Source: a virus
Reading direction: 5' to 3' (one strand)
Length of the DNA stretch: 21,247 bases
Virus record (IMG/VR): IMGVR_UViG_3300040751_000847
Location: 1 to 21,247 of that record
In this document: positions 7,038 to 14,199 of the stretch, in pieces
How positions within the stretch are numbered: position 1 is the stretch's first letter
How the letters are laid out: every line of letters starts with the position of its first letter
The notes under the pieces: generated by a model
The model's database searches: none
Told to the model about the DNA's origin: nothing
What the model saw: only the letters and a program-made list of their open reading frames with translations
Made by a program: the position numbers and the translations under genes

Positions 7038-7078
7038 CGTTAGCACATCTGTGCACTAACGTGCTAACACATAAACAC
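7034..7078 (+). promoter_or_regulatory. Promoter/operator region of the AlpA-like gene, with leader repeat copy 2
   Basis: TTGACG (7034-7039), 17 nt, then TAACGT (7057-7062) is a possible sigma70 promoter with a weak -10. An inverted repeat GTTAGCAC (7039-7046) / GTGCTAAC (7061-7068) overlaps it, as expected for a regulator site. The second arm is also the start of the 18-bp leader repeat GTGCTAACACATAAACAC (7061-7078), which differs from the 8729-8746 copy at 2 positions and from the 607-624 copy at 3. It ends 14 nt before the gene start. The exact promoter is inferred. Confidence 0.4.
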
Positions 7079-7092
7079 ATATGGAGTAAAAA

Positions 7093-7287
7093 ATGAACCT
7101 CCTTAAACCAGAGGAAGTGGCCTCCAAATTGGGGATCACCAAGACTTCGCTGCCCAACCTGCGACGGCGTGAGGCGACTTTTCCGAAGCCTATTCGGGTG
7201 TCGCAGCGCGTTCTTCGGTGGAACGAAGAAGAGATTGACCAGTGGTTGACCAAAAGAAAGGAACCAGAAAATGCCAAAAATAACTGA
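7093..7287 (+). CDS. AlpA/MerR-type helix-turn-helix protein
   Basis: This 64-aa protein matches the small AlpA/excisionase-type DNA-binding fold: PEEVASKLGITKTSLPNLRR (helix-turn-helix), then FPKPIRVSQRVLRWNEEEID (wing and third helix, ending in a short DQWL helix). GGAG at 7083-7086 is 6 nt before ATG 7093. Family members act as transcription activators or as recombination directionality factors for tyrosine integrases. An integrase gene lies 5.6 kb downstream, so it may be the excisionase or a lysogeny regulator (inference). Its 3' end overlaps the next gene by 17 bp. Confidence 0.88.
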   Translation: MNLLKPEEVASKLGITKTSLPNLRRREATFPKPIRVSQRVLRWNEEEIDQWLTKRKEPENAKNN

Positions 7288-7672
7288 CGTCGATGACGTC
7301 ACCCTCTTAAAATTCTTCATCGCGTTGCGAGACCGCCGTGCAGAACGGAAGGCCGCTTACCAAGCCGATGATGAAGACGACCGTAACAAGCAGGACAAGA
7401 TCGAGATTGAGTTCCTGCGCCGGTTTAACGAACGTGGCATCGACAACGTGTCTGCCCGTGGTGTAGGCACCGCCTACAAATCCACTCGTTCCTCGGCCAC
7501 TGTGGCTGACTGGGACGGTCTCTTGGGTCACATTCAAGAGAATGATGCTTGGGAATTGCTGGAGCGACGCGTCAACAAGACCGCTGTAGAGCAGTTCAAA
7601 GCTGTTAACGACGACCTGCCTCCCGGTGTAAATTGGGCAGAGACTCAGGTTGTTAACTTTCGCCGCAAATAA
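7271..7672 (+). CDS. Conserved phage protein of unknown function
   Basis: This 133-aa protein starts at ATG 7271, 8 nt after AAAGGA. The N-terminal half is a charged helix (FIALRDRRAERKAAY and following) that may form a coiled coil. The C-terminal half has the conserved-looking block TAYKSTRSSATVADWDGLL then AWELLERRVNKTAVEQF and PPGVNW. I recall this pattern from a family commonly placed beside the SSB-like and helicase genes in phage replication modules, but its function is not known to me. The position directly before the SSB candidate supports a replication or recombination role. Confidence 0.82.
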   Translation: MPKITDVDDVTLLKFFIALRDRRAERKAAYQADDEDDRNKQDKIEIEFLRRFNERGIDNVSARGVGTAYKSTRSSATVADWDGLLGHIQENDAWELLERRVNKTAVEQFKAVNDDLPPGVNWAETQVVNFRRK

Positions 7673-7683
7673 AGGACATAGAA

Positions 7684-8688
7684 ATGTCGAATGATATGAT
7701 CGCCATCAAGGCGTCTTCGCTGCCAGCTCACCTCCGCAAGAAAGACAAAGTTGAGAACCCGTTTGCCGCCGCAGTAAGCAGTGGTGGGTTCCCCCTGATT
7801 TCGATCAAGGGCAAGGTATTCCACGTAGTCCGTGGAGATGAACGCACACTGGTCACAAAGCCGAACGACGAAGACGAAGCAGCCGGTTCGTTGGAAGTCG
7901 TTATCCTCGCAACAAACCCAAACAAGTCAAAGGTGTACTACGCCCACGGCTACGAGGAAGGCAGTTCGGCCAAGCCCGAGTGCTACTCCAACGACGGCAT
8001 CCAGCCAGCCGCAGACGCCGAAGACCCGCAGTCCAACAAGTGCGCTACGTGCCCACATAACCAGTGGGGTTCTCGCATCACGGATAATGGGTCCAAGGGT
8101 AAGGCTTGCGCCGACTCCATGCGACTGGCTGTGGCTCCTGCGGGTCAGCTCAACGACCCGATGTTGCTGCGTGTCCCTGCCGCGTCTCTGAAAGTTCTCG
8201 GTTCCTACGGTTCGCAACTGGCCAAACGTGGTGTTGCTCCGGAGCATGTCGTGACCAAGATTAGCTTCGACTACAACGTGGCTCACCCGTCCCTGCTGTT
8301 CAAAGCTGTCCGGTTTATCGACGAAGATCAACTCGCGGAGATCGAGCAAGTTCTTCAGGATGAAGAAGAAATGATCGGCAACATCACCGGCGTTTCGGGT
8401 GGAACCATGAGCGAGAGCGAAGTGGAAGGTGACATCGCTGGCACCCCGCCGAAGCGCTCCAAAGCACTGAAAGAGGCAGAGGATGAGGCCGAGGCCAAGC
8501 CGAAGAAAGCCAAGGTTCGTGTTGAGGATGAAGACGAGGACGAAGGCGAAGAAGAAAAGCCCAAGACCGCGCCAAAGAAATCCGCTAAAAAGCCGGAACC
8601 TAAGCAAGAACCGGAAGGCGAAACAGAGTCGGTTGATGACTACGACACCATCGACGAGGCGCTGGATAACTTAGACTTCGACGACTGA
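7684..8688 (+). CDS. Probable ssDNA-binding protein with acidic tail
   Basis: This protein has 334 residues. Residues 1-240 form the folded part, with four Cys (C100, C120, C123, C142) arranged C-x19-C-x2-C-x18-C, a possible zinc site as in T4 gp32. Residues about 250-315 are a Lys/Glu-rich disordered linker. The end, DDYDTIDEALDNLDFDD, is strongly acidic with a near-terminal Phe, like the partner-binding tails of gp2.5, gp32 and bacterial SSB. The location between helicase and primase genes fits. No enzyme motif is seen. The SSB call comes from architecture and context, not from a recognised OB-fold signature. AAGGA (7672-7676) is 7 nt before the ATG. Confidence 0.65.
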   Translation: MSNDMIAIKASSLPAHLRKKDKVENPFAAAVSSGGFPLISIKGKVFHVVRGDERTLVTKPNDEDEAAGSLEVVILATNPNKSKVYYAHGYEEGSSAKPECYSNDGIQPAADAEDPQSNKCATCPHNQWGSRITDNGSKGKACADSMRLAVAPAGQLNDPMLLRVPAASLKVLGSYGSQLAKRGVAPEHVVTKISFDYNVAHPSLLFKAVRFIDEDQLAEIEQVLQDEEEMIGNITGVSGGTMSESEVEGDIAGTPPKRSKALKEAEDEAEAKPKKAKVRVEDEDEDEGEEEKPKTAPKKSAKKPEPKQEPEGETESVDDYDTIDEALDNLDFDD

Positions 8689-8695
8689 TGATCCA

Positions 8696-8725
8696 TGGGG
8701 GCGGGTCAGTCTAGGTCTGCCCCCA
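8696..8725. other. Hairpin after SSB-like gene
   Basis: TGGGGGC (8696-8702) and GCCCCCA (8719-8725) form a 7-bp GC-rich stem with a 16-nt loop just after the stop of the SSB-like gene. No T-tract follows on the plus strand. It could be a weak terminator or an mRNA 3'-end stabiliser ahead of the primase promoter region. Confidence 0.4.
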
Positions 8726-8728
8726 AAC

Positions 8729-8746
8729 CTGCTAACACGTAAACAC
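8729..8746 (+). promoter_or_regulatory. Leader repeat copy 3 (upstream of primase-helicase)
   Basis: CTGCTAACACGTAAACAC matches the 7061-7078 copy at 16 of 18 positions and the 607-624 copy at 15 of 18. It ends 11 nt before the primase-helicase ATG. The following TATGGTGG also resembles the ATATGGAG after copy 2, so part of the similarity includes the ribosome binding site. It is probably a promoter or a regulator binding site. Confidence 0.45.
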
Positions 8747-8757
8747 TATGGTGGATC

Positions 8758-11700
8758 ATGGACACAAAGTCATTTTTAGACCACGTAATGCCGACGACAG
8801 GACTTCGTGTCTTGGGCTTTCCGCGAGTTTATCCGAATGGCAAGAAAGGTTTTAAGCACCGCAGCTACGAAACCAACGAGGAAGCAACCAAGGCTGCTCT
8901 CAAACTAGACCACCAAGGCGAGACTGTGTATTTCGCCGTACATGGGTTCGGTGATTGGTACAAAGACCCAAAGAGCGGAAACCTAAAAATACGGAAGGCC
9001 GACAACGTAGTGGCCTGTAGGTCGCTCATCGACGACTACGACGTATCCCCAGACAAGAACGCCAAGGCGCGGGCGGAAGGAAAACCGGAGCCGTGCTACG
9101 AAACCAAGAAAGACGCGTTCGATGATCTGGTTCGGTTTGCCAAAGAGCTTCGTCTGACACCAACAATCGTCTCATCCGGTGGCGGCTATCACACATATAT
9201 CACGCTGGACGAAGACATTAGCGCAGACGACTGGGTAGAACTCTCGCGCATGAAGCGGGACATACTTCGCCATCTGAAGATTAAGTTCGACCCCATGGTG
9301 GATAAAGACCCGGCTCGAATACTGCGACCTGTCGGAACACATAACTACAAGTACGATGAACCGGTTGAGGTGACAGCCCTCAAACTTGGAAAGGTCTACC
9401 CGGTAGAGACAGTCCGCCAGCGCCTCCAAGATTACACGAAAGAGCACGGCGTAGAGCCGTCGATGGAGCGTAGCTACGCAACGAACAACAAGGCCGATAA
9501 CCCTTTTGCTGCGGCGCTGGGAGACTTCCCACCGTCTGACCCACACAAAGTTGCGGAGCGTTGCGCTGCTGTTCGGGCAATGCGAGACGAAGGTGGCGAT
9601 ATACCAGAGCCACATTGGTGGGCAGCCATAGGCGTTCTCCGGTTCTGCGAAGGTGGTGAGGAAATTATCCACGAGTGGAGCAGCGGCTACGACGGCTACA
9701 GCTACGAAGAAACTCAGACAAAGATCGACACTTGGGAAGTGGGATCAACGTCTTGCGAAAAGATGGACGATGTTATCGGGTGTAAGGCGGACTGCCCGTT
9801 TGCCGACAAATGTAAATACCCGGTGCAGCTTGGGTACACCGAGGAAGCAGAGTCGGTCTCCACGGAAACCAAGCCTTCCAAACCCCCGTTCGGTGGCGGT
9901 GAAGACGACGATACGACTACAAGCAACGAGCCGCCAAAACACAAGGCTGTAACCATCGAAGGCCAGTTAATACCCTACTGGCCCACCACAGGCTACCGCT
10001 GGAACGGCGTTAACCTATCCAAAGCCTTTGTCGATGAAGAAGGTCTAATCCACTGGACACCGTTCTGTAAGGCGTTCGCCTACCCTGTCAATCGCATCAG
10101 GGACAGCGAGGGCAAGTGGGTCATTCACTGGCGTGCCAAGGAAAGGAACGGTGACTGGCGCGAGTTCTTCATGCCGACAGCCGAGCTGGCTTCAACAGAC
10201 ATGATGGCAAAAACCCTAGCCGCCAACGAGGTCTTTCTTGCCCGCACAAAAAACGCGAGAGGTGCCATGGCTGAGTTCACTGAAACACTTATCCAAACGC
10301 TGCAAGAGTGGCGCGTCGAAACCAAGACATACAAACAACTTGGTTGGACCGAAGACAAAACCGGCTTCGTTCTAGGCAACACGATCATCACGGAAAAGGG
10401 CGAAGAACCCGTGTTGTGCGACGACAACATGCCGCCTGATATAGCCGGGGACTTTGGAACGTCTGGGACATTGGACGAGTGGATCGACAACATCGACGTG
10501 CTCTACAACCGACCCGGAGCCGAGCCGTTTCAGTTTGCGCTGTGCCACTCCATGGGATCGGCACTGGTAGACTTTTTCGAGTCATCTAACTGGCACGGCA
10601 TACCGCTGGCGTTCACAGGGCACGGCGGTACAGGTAAGTCTACCGCATCCAAGATCGCCTGCGGCTTCTATGGCAGACCGAAACTCATGGAGCGTCAGAC
10701 AGGAGAACAGGGTTCGACACTTGGTGCAGCAATCAAGCGGCTCTCTGTTATGGGTTCTATACCCATGCTGTTGGACGAGTTCTCGGGCCGATCAGCGGAC
10801 GAGCTGACGCGCACAGGCTACGCACTGGCCAACGGTAGAGACAAAGAGCGTCTGAAAAACACGGGCGGCTTCTCCACCATGGGTGACGAGTGGTACAAAA
10901 ACAGCTTCATTACCTCCAACGATGGTATCCACGAGACGATCTCCAAACTACCGGCAGGGTACAAGGTGGAAGCTACCCAGCTTCGCTTCTTCGAAGTTCA
11001 GTTGCCGAAGGACTACCGGACCAGTGTTTTCCCGGACATCTCCCAGAGTTTCATCGAACACCACATGGATCATGTGTACGGCCATGCCTGCCGCCCGTTC
11101 ATTCGGTTCCTGATTAAAAACCAGAAGTGGGTGAAGCGGCAGATCGTGGCTGCACGGGACAAGTTCAACCCGAAGTCTGCGGACGACAACAAGGAACGCT
11201 TCTACCGTGACGCCATCGTGACAGCCCTCGTGGCTGGTAAAATCGCGGAACGTCTTGGCCTCATAAAGTTTGATGTGAACGCCATGAAGAAGTGGGCGCT
11301 GAACCACGTGGTGTCGATGCGAGACAGCCGCAAAGAGAACAACATAAGCACCGCTGAGCACCTGTCCAAAATGATCTCGTCGCTCAACGGACGACTCATC
11401 GTCACCAAGCACGTGAATGACGGTCGCAGCAGCGTGCAGGAAATGCCGCTTGCCCAGATCAGAGGGCCGGTAGTCGGGCGCGTCTGCACCGAAGATAAGG
11501 TCGTCTACTTGGCATCGGCAGCGATCACAGAATACTGCAAGGATAACGGCATACAGCCGTCTGCCATCCGAGAAGAAATGGATCGCGCCAACCTGCTGGT
11601 GCCTTTCCCTAACGGTAAGCTACACCACACGGTCAGACTTGGTGCCGGAACGACAGAAGCCAGCACAGTATGCCGCGCCTACCAGCTCAACTACGACCTG

Positions 11701-11760
11701 CTCTACTACGGCAAGTCTCTCAAGCTAGCGGTCAACAACCAACAAACCAAAACAAACTAG
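8758..11760 (+). CDS. Primase-helicase (AEP primase + PriCT + AAA-type helicase)
   Basis: This 1000-aa protein is a probable primase-helicase. Residues about 60-230 look like an archaeo-eukaryotic primase: D93-Y-D95, S140-G-G-G-Y-H145, and DPARILRPVGTHNYK. Residues about 260-365 resemble a PriCT domain, with Cys in SCEKM, GCKADCPFADKC and YPVQLG. Residues about 400-800 form a helicase related to the DUF927 type, with Walker A G621-H-G-G-T-G-K627-S and Walker B LLD673-E674. The C-terminal 200 residues are uncharacterised and basic. ATG 8758 has only a weak GGTGG (8750-8754) close to it, but the N-terminus reads naturally. It likely primes and unwinds phage DNA. Confidence 0.9.
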   Translation: MDTKSFLDHVMPTTGLRVLGFPRVYPNGKKGFKHRSYETNEEATKAALKLDHQGETVYFAVHGFGDWYKDPKSGNLKIRKADNVVACRSLIDDYDVSPDKNAKARAEGKPEPCYETKKDAFDDLVRFAKELRLTPTIVSSGGGYHTYITLDEDISADDWVELSRMKRDILRHLKIKFDPMVDKDPARILRPVGTHNYKYDEPVEVTALKLGKVYPVETVRQRLQDYTKEHGVEPSMERSYATNNKADNPFAAALGDFPPSDPHKVAERCAAVRAMRDEGGDIPEPHWWAAIGVLRFCEGGEEIIHEWSSGYDGYSYEETQTKIDTWEVGSTSCEKMDDVIGCKADCPFADKCKYPVQLGYTEEAESVSTETKPSKPPFGGGEDDDTTTSNEPPKHKAVTIEGQLIPYWPTTGYRWNGVNLSKAFVDEEGLIHWTPFCKAFAYPVNRIRDSEGKWVIHWRAKERNGDWREFFMPTAELASTDMMAKTLAANEVFLARTKNARGAMAEFTETLIQTLQEWRVETKTYKQLGWTEDKTGFVLGNTIITEKGEEPVLCDDNMPPDIAGDFGTSGTLDEWIDNIDVLYNRPGAEPFQFALCHSMGSALVDFFESSNWHGIPLAFTGHGGTGKSTASKIACGFYGRPKLMERQTGEQGSTLGAAIKRLSVMGSIPMLLDEFSGRSADELTRTGYALANGRDKERLKNTGGFSTMGDEWYKNSFITSNDGIHETISKLPAGYKVEATQLRFFEVQLPKDYRTSVFPDISQSFIEHHMDHVYGHACRPFIRFLIKNQKWVKRQIVAARDKFNPKSADDNKERFYRDAIVTALVAGKIAERLGLIKFDVNAMKKWALNHVVSMRDSRKENNISTAEHLSKMISSLNGRLIVTKHVNDGRSSVQEMPLAQIRGPVVGRVCTEDKVVYLASAAITEYCKDNGIQPSAIREEMDRANLLVPFPNGKLHHTVRLGAGTTEASTVCRAYQLNYDLLYYGKSLKLAVNNQQTKTN

Positions 11761-11769
11761 GAGAACTAA

Positions 11770-12288
11770 ATGCACGTTATGGTGGACTTAGAGACTATGG
11801 GTAATCGACCCAACGCGCCGATTGTTGCTATCGGTGCGGTCTCCTTTGACAAGAACGGCGTGGTGGATGGGTTCTACGAAACCACACCACTCCAAGAAGC
11901 GATAGACGCCGGTGCGGTGATGGACCCAGACACAGTGTTGTGGTGGCTCAAACAAGACGAAGCCGCTCGCATGGAGTTGACCAAACCCGCTAGCTCATCG
12001 CTGTCTGCTGCACTGGATCGGTTCGCCGTGTTCGTTGCGGACTTTGGAACAGACGGAGTTTGGGGCAACGGTGCCAGCTTCGACAACGTGATCCTACACG
12101 AAACCTACCGCCGTATGGGTCGGCAGTCTCCTTGGCCCTTCTGGAAAGACCGCTGCTATCGCACCGTCAAAAATATGTTTCCTGAAATCGAAATGAAGCG
12201 CGAGGGAACACACCACAACGCACTCGACGATGCCAAATCTCAGGCCATCCACCTTCTGGAAATCGACGACACTTGGGGGTTCCTGTGA
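11770..12288 (+). CDS. DEDDh 3'-5' exonuclease (Rv2179c/RNase T-like)
   Basis: This 172-aa protein shows the DEDDh exonuclease residues: D6-x-E8 (MVDLETMG), D105 in GASFDNVI, and H149-x4-D154 in HHNALDDAKSQA. It resembles Rv2179c-like 3'-5' exoribonucleases often carried by phages. The substrate could be RNA or ssDNA ends. The DNA polymerase already has its own proofreading domain, so this is a separate activity. AGGAG (11759-11763) precedes ATG 11770. The stop overlaps the GTG of the deaminase gene, implying coupling. Confidence 0.92.
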   Translation: MHVMVDLETMGNRPNAPIVAIGAVSFDKNGVVDGFYETTPLQEAIDAGAVMDPDTVLWWLKQDEAARMELTKPASSSLSAALDRFAVFVADFGTDGVWGNGASFDNVILHETYRRMGRQSPWPFWKDRCYRTVKNMFPEIEMKREGTHHNALDDAKSQAIHLLEIDDTWGFL

Positions 12289-12734
12289 CAAACCCTCTGG
12301 ACACAACCCGACTAAAAGACTGGGCTATGGGCATGGCTGAGCATGTTTCTCTGTTGAGCAAAGACCCGAGCACCAAAGTTGGCGCGGTGATCTTTGATGA
12401 GCGCCGCCGCCTAGTATCCGCAGGGTACAACGGGTTCGCCAGAGGCGTGGCTGACAGCCAAACAAGATTGCACGACCGTGAGACCAAGTACAAACTGACG
12501 CTTCACGCGGAGAAGAACGCAATCATGTTTGCTACGGCACCACTCTACGGCTGCACACTCGTTGTCACTCACCCCTGCTGCTCGCAGTGTGCCGCTCTGG
12601 TTATCCAGTCTGGCATCAGCCATGTTGTCTGGAAAGCGCCTGTAGCGTCATTCAGAGAGCGTTGGGCTGCTGACCTCAAGCTAACGCGTGAGCAGTTCAA
12701 GGAAGCCTGCGTGGCAGTTGAGGAGCTTGGATGA
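12285..12734 (+). CDS. dCMP deaminase
   Basis: This 149-aa zinc deaminase converts dCMP to dUMP, feeding dTMP synthesis. The zinc and proton-shuttle motif is H74-A-E76 (LHAEKNA). The second zinc motif is C99-S-Q-C102, with Cys98 where a Pro normally precedes the first Cys. The N-terminal KDPSTKVGAVI is characteristic of the family. I choose GTG 12285, which overlaps the previous TGA (GTGA) and follows GGGGG (12275-12279) by 5 nt. A TTG at 12273 would overlap more and lies on the ribosome binding site. No thymidylate synthase is in this window. Confidence 0.93.
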   Translation: MTNPLDTTRLKDWAMGMAEHVSLLSKDPSTKVGAVIFDERRRLVSAGYNGFARGVADSQTRLHDRETKYKLTLHAEKNAIMFATAPLYGCTLVVTHPCCSQCAALVIQSGISHVVWKAPVASFRERWAADLKLTREQFKEACVAVEELG

Positions 12735-12910
12735 CCCCAAACCACAAAAAGCCGATGCACATTAAACGAAATCGGCTCAACCCGTTCAGCAAGAAAACCA
12801 GACTAGGACTAGCTGTAAAATCCTACGAAGCCCAGAACGACAAGAAGTCTGTGACGCTTGCAAACCCACCTTGGGTGTCAAAGACGAAGGCCGGAGACAG
12901 CATCCATTAA
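12731..12910 (+). CDS. Small basic hypothetical protein, 59 aa
   Basis: ATG 12731 overlaps the deaminase TGA (ATGA) and is preceded by an excellent AGGAG (12721-12725) at 5 nt. The product is 59 residues, very basic (HKKPMHIKRNRLNPFSKKTR), with no recognised domain. The strong ribosome binding site and stop-start overlap argue that it is translated. Its last 33 bp overlap the 3' end of the integrase gene on the other strand, a tail-to-tail junction with no room for a separate terminator. Confidence 0.7.
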   Translation: MTPNHKKPMHIKRNRLNPFSKKTRLGLAVKSYEAQNDKKSVTLANPPWVSKTKAGDSIH

Positions 12911-13888
12911 GTGTCCCGGTGCAAGATGGGCGTACTGCTCTGTTACAGCTATTGAACTGTGGCCCGCCAGAGTTTGAACTGTTCGCAGCGGTACGCCCTG
13001 CATTACTAAATGACTTATGAATGTGTGGCGAAGCTCGTGTATTGTACCGTCTACACCAGCGCCCTCACAAGCTGCTTTGAAACGCACGTGCATAGTAGAA
13101 GCAGACATCTTGGGTAAGACACTACCGGTCTGCCCAAAAGCCCGCAGAGACACCAAGGCTCTCTCACATCCGGGCGAAATCGGTACATCCCTCCACCTTC
13201 TGTTTTTGGTACTGTGCTGCGCTGTCGATAATACTCGAACGGCGTTCGGGAGCACGTTGCTCCACTGCAAAGCTCTGGCTTCGCCGGACCTAAGACCTGT
13301 GTTCGCCAAGAACCTCCAGACCGCTGCGTACTTTGGATCGGCTGCGTAAATCTGTTCTAACTGCTCAGATGTGAAGAACTTGCGCGGGTTGGCCTCCATG
13401 ATCTGAAGCGGCTTTACTCCACGTATCGGACTAACCGGGATAACACCCCAGTCAACGGCCTTGTTCACGGCTGCTTTCAGTATTTTCAATTCTAAATTTA
13501 CAGTGGCTCGTCGCCGCTGCCGCCCAGTCCTCTCGGATATTTCTTTGGCTCTGCCGTGCTTCCAGCGATCCACCAAGTGCGGGTCCAAGCTGGCCAAGCG
13601 GTGTTTGCCAAACTCCGGAATGAAAACCCTGTCGAACAGGCTGCGGCGCTTTTTGAACAAGCTGGGGTTCTCCCCCTCGTACCACGACAGGTAATCCTCC
13701 ACAAACTCCCCGAACGTACAGTTGGCTCTGGCCACAGTCACGCCGCCGGTGTGTAACTCCAGCTCTTTGGCTGCCTTGGCAGTCAGGGCTGCTTTTTTGT
13801 CCGAGGTGCGCAACGACTCATACTTCGGCACACCTTCTTCGTACCACTTAATCCAGTAGGTTTTCCCGCGCTTGTAGATGGTCGCCAC
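12878..13888 (-). CDS. int: Tyrosine recombinase / phage integrase
   Basis: This 336-aa site-specific recombinase has a visible catalytic set: R200 (NTGLRSGEARAL), H284-x2-R287 (HELRHTF), H310 (LAGHSS) and nucleophile Y319 (TEQYAHL). The N-terminal residues 1-50 look like an arm-binding domain (TIYKRGKTYWIKW), and residues 55-145 a SAM-like core-binding domain. All key residues are intact. The start is GTG 13888 with GGAG upstream on the minus strand. It would integrate the phage into the host chromosome, and the AlpA-like protein at 7093 is a candidate directionality factor. It is transcribed against the replication block, and a sigma70-like promoter lies at 13916-13944. Confidence 0.96.
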   Translation of the reverse strand: MATIYKRGKTYWIKWYEEGVPKYESLRTSDKKAALTAKAAKELELHTGGVTVARANCTFGEFVEDYLSWYEGENPSLFKKRRSLFDRVFIPEFGKHRLASLDPHLVDRWKHGRAKEISERTGRQRRRATVNLELKILKAAVNKAVDWGVIPVSPIRGVKPLQIMEANPRKFFTSEQLEQIYAADPKYAAVWRFLANTGLRSGEARALQWSNVLPNAVRVLSTAQHSTKNRRWRDVPISPGCERALVSLRAFGQTGSVLPKMSASTMHVRFKAACEGAGVDGTIHELRHTFISHLVMQGVPLRTVQTLAGHSSIAVTEQYAHLAPGHLMDAVSGLRL

Positions 13889-14104
13889 AACATTCTCCGA
13901 CTGTCACTAATTGTAACTGTACGCAGATGCTCAGGTTCGTTCAAGTCCGTTCATACAAACACGTAAGCATGTGTTGGCGCGTTAAGTTATTGTTTTTCCA
14001 GCATTACTGGAAACGCTACTTTTTGCACATGCTTACTCACGGTATCCTCTTTACCCGTTACAAATCAATAACTTACGATGTCGCTGTAACTGTTTTTGTA
14101 ACCG
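13889..14104. other. Candidate attP region with nested dyads and TGTAAC repeats
   Basis: This AT-rich region upstream of the integrase has no gene. Its centre, TTTCCAG (13995-14001) CATTA CTGGAAA (14007-14013), is a perfect 7-bp dyad with a 5-nt centre, like a tyrosine-recombinase core. It is surrounded by GTAAGCATGTG (13963-13973) / CACATGCTTAC (14026-14036) and TAAGTTATTG (13983-13992) / CAATAACTTA (14066-14075). TGTAACTGT occurs at 13912-13920 and 14085-14093, TGTAACCGT at 14097-14105, and the inverse of TGTAACGGG at 14054-14062, possible arm sites. The attP assignment is inferred from this layout and the adjacent integrase. Confidence 0.5.
13916..13944 (-). promoter_or_regulatory. Sigma70-like promoter for the integrase
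   Basis: On the minus strand TTGAAC (plus 13939-13944) is followed after 17 nt by TACAGT (plus 13916-13921), each matching the sigma70 consensus at 4 of 6 positions with ideal spacing. The -10 is 28 nt from the integrase GTG. It overlaps one TGTAACTGT repeat, so integrase or a regulator could control its own expression. Confidence 0.4.
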
Positions 14105-14105
14105 T

Positions 14106-14144
14106 AAAAAAGCCCGACACAGAGGGGAGGACTCCATGTCGGGC
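14106..14144 (-). terminator. Intrinsic terminator of the giant-protein transcript
   Basis: On the minus strand GCCCGACA (plus 14137-14144) and TGTCGGGC (plus 14112-14119) form a perfect 8-bp stem, followed by six T (plus 14106-14111 are A). It lies 56 bp after the stop of the giant gene and ahead of the integrase region, so it would stop late-gene transcription from running into the integrase. Confidence 0.8.
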
Positions 14145-14199
14145 CAGTGCGGGGTGCCAGCCCCCTTCGGCGGGTCGGGAGAACAACAACCGCCGTTTC
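14145..14199. other. Short 3' untranslated stretch of the giant gene
   Basis: This stretch lies between the stop of the giant gene and its terminator. It contains only short GC-rich partial dyads (for example CCC/GGG around 14161-14180) with no coding potential that I can support. Confidence 0.4.

Noticed and set aside
12864-12876. ACCCA-CCT-TGGGT hairpin at the integrase 3' end
   Set aside because: The stem is only 5 bp with a 3-nt loop and two T, and lies within the 59-aa gene. It is too weak to call a terminator.
13933-13950. TTCGTTCAAGTCC resembling a tRNA T-loop, a common att target
   Set aside because: The flanking bases do not form a T-stem and no acceptor or anticodon arm can be drawn. 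The same bases serve as a -35 element on the minus strand.
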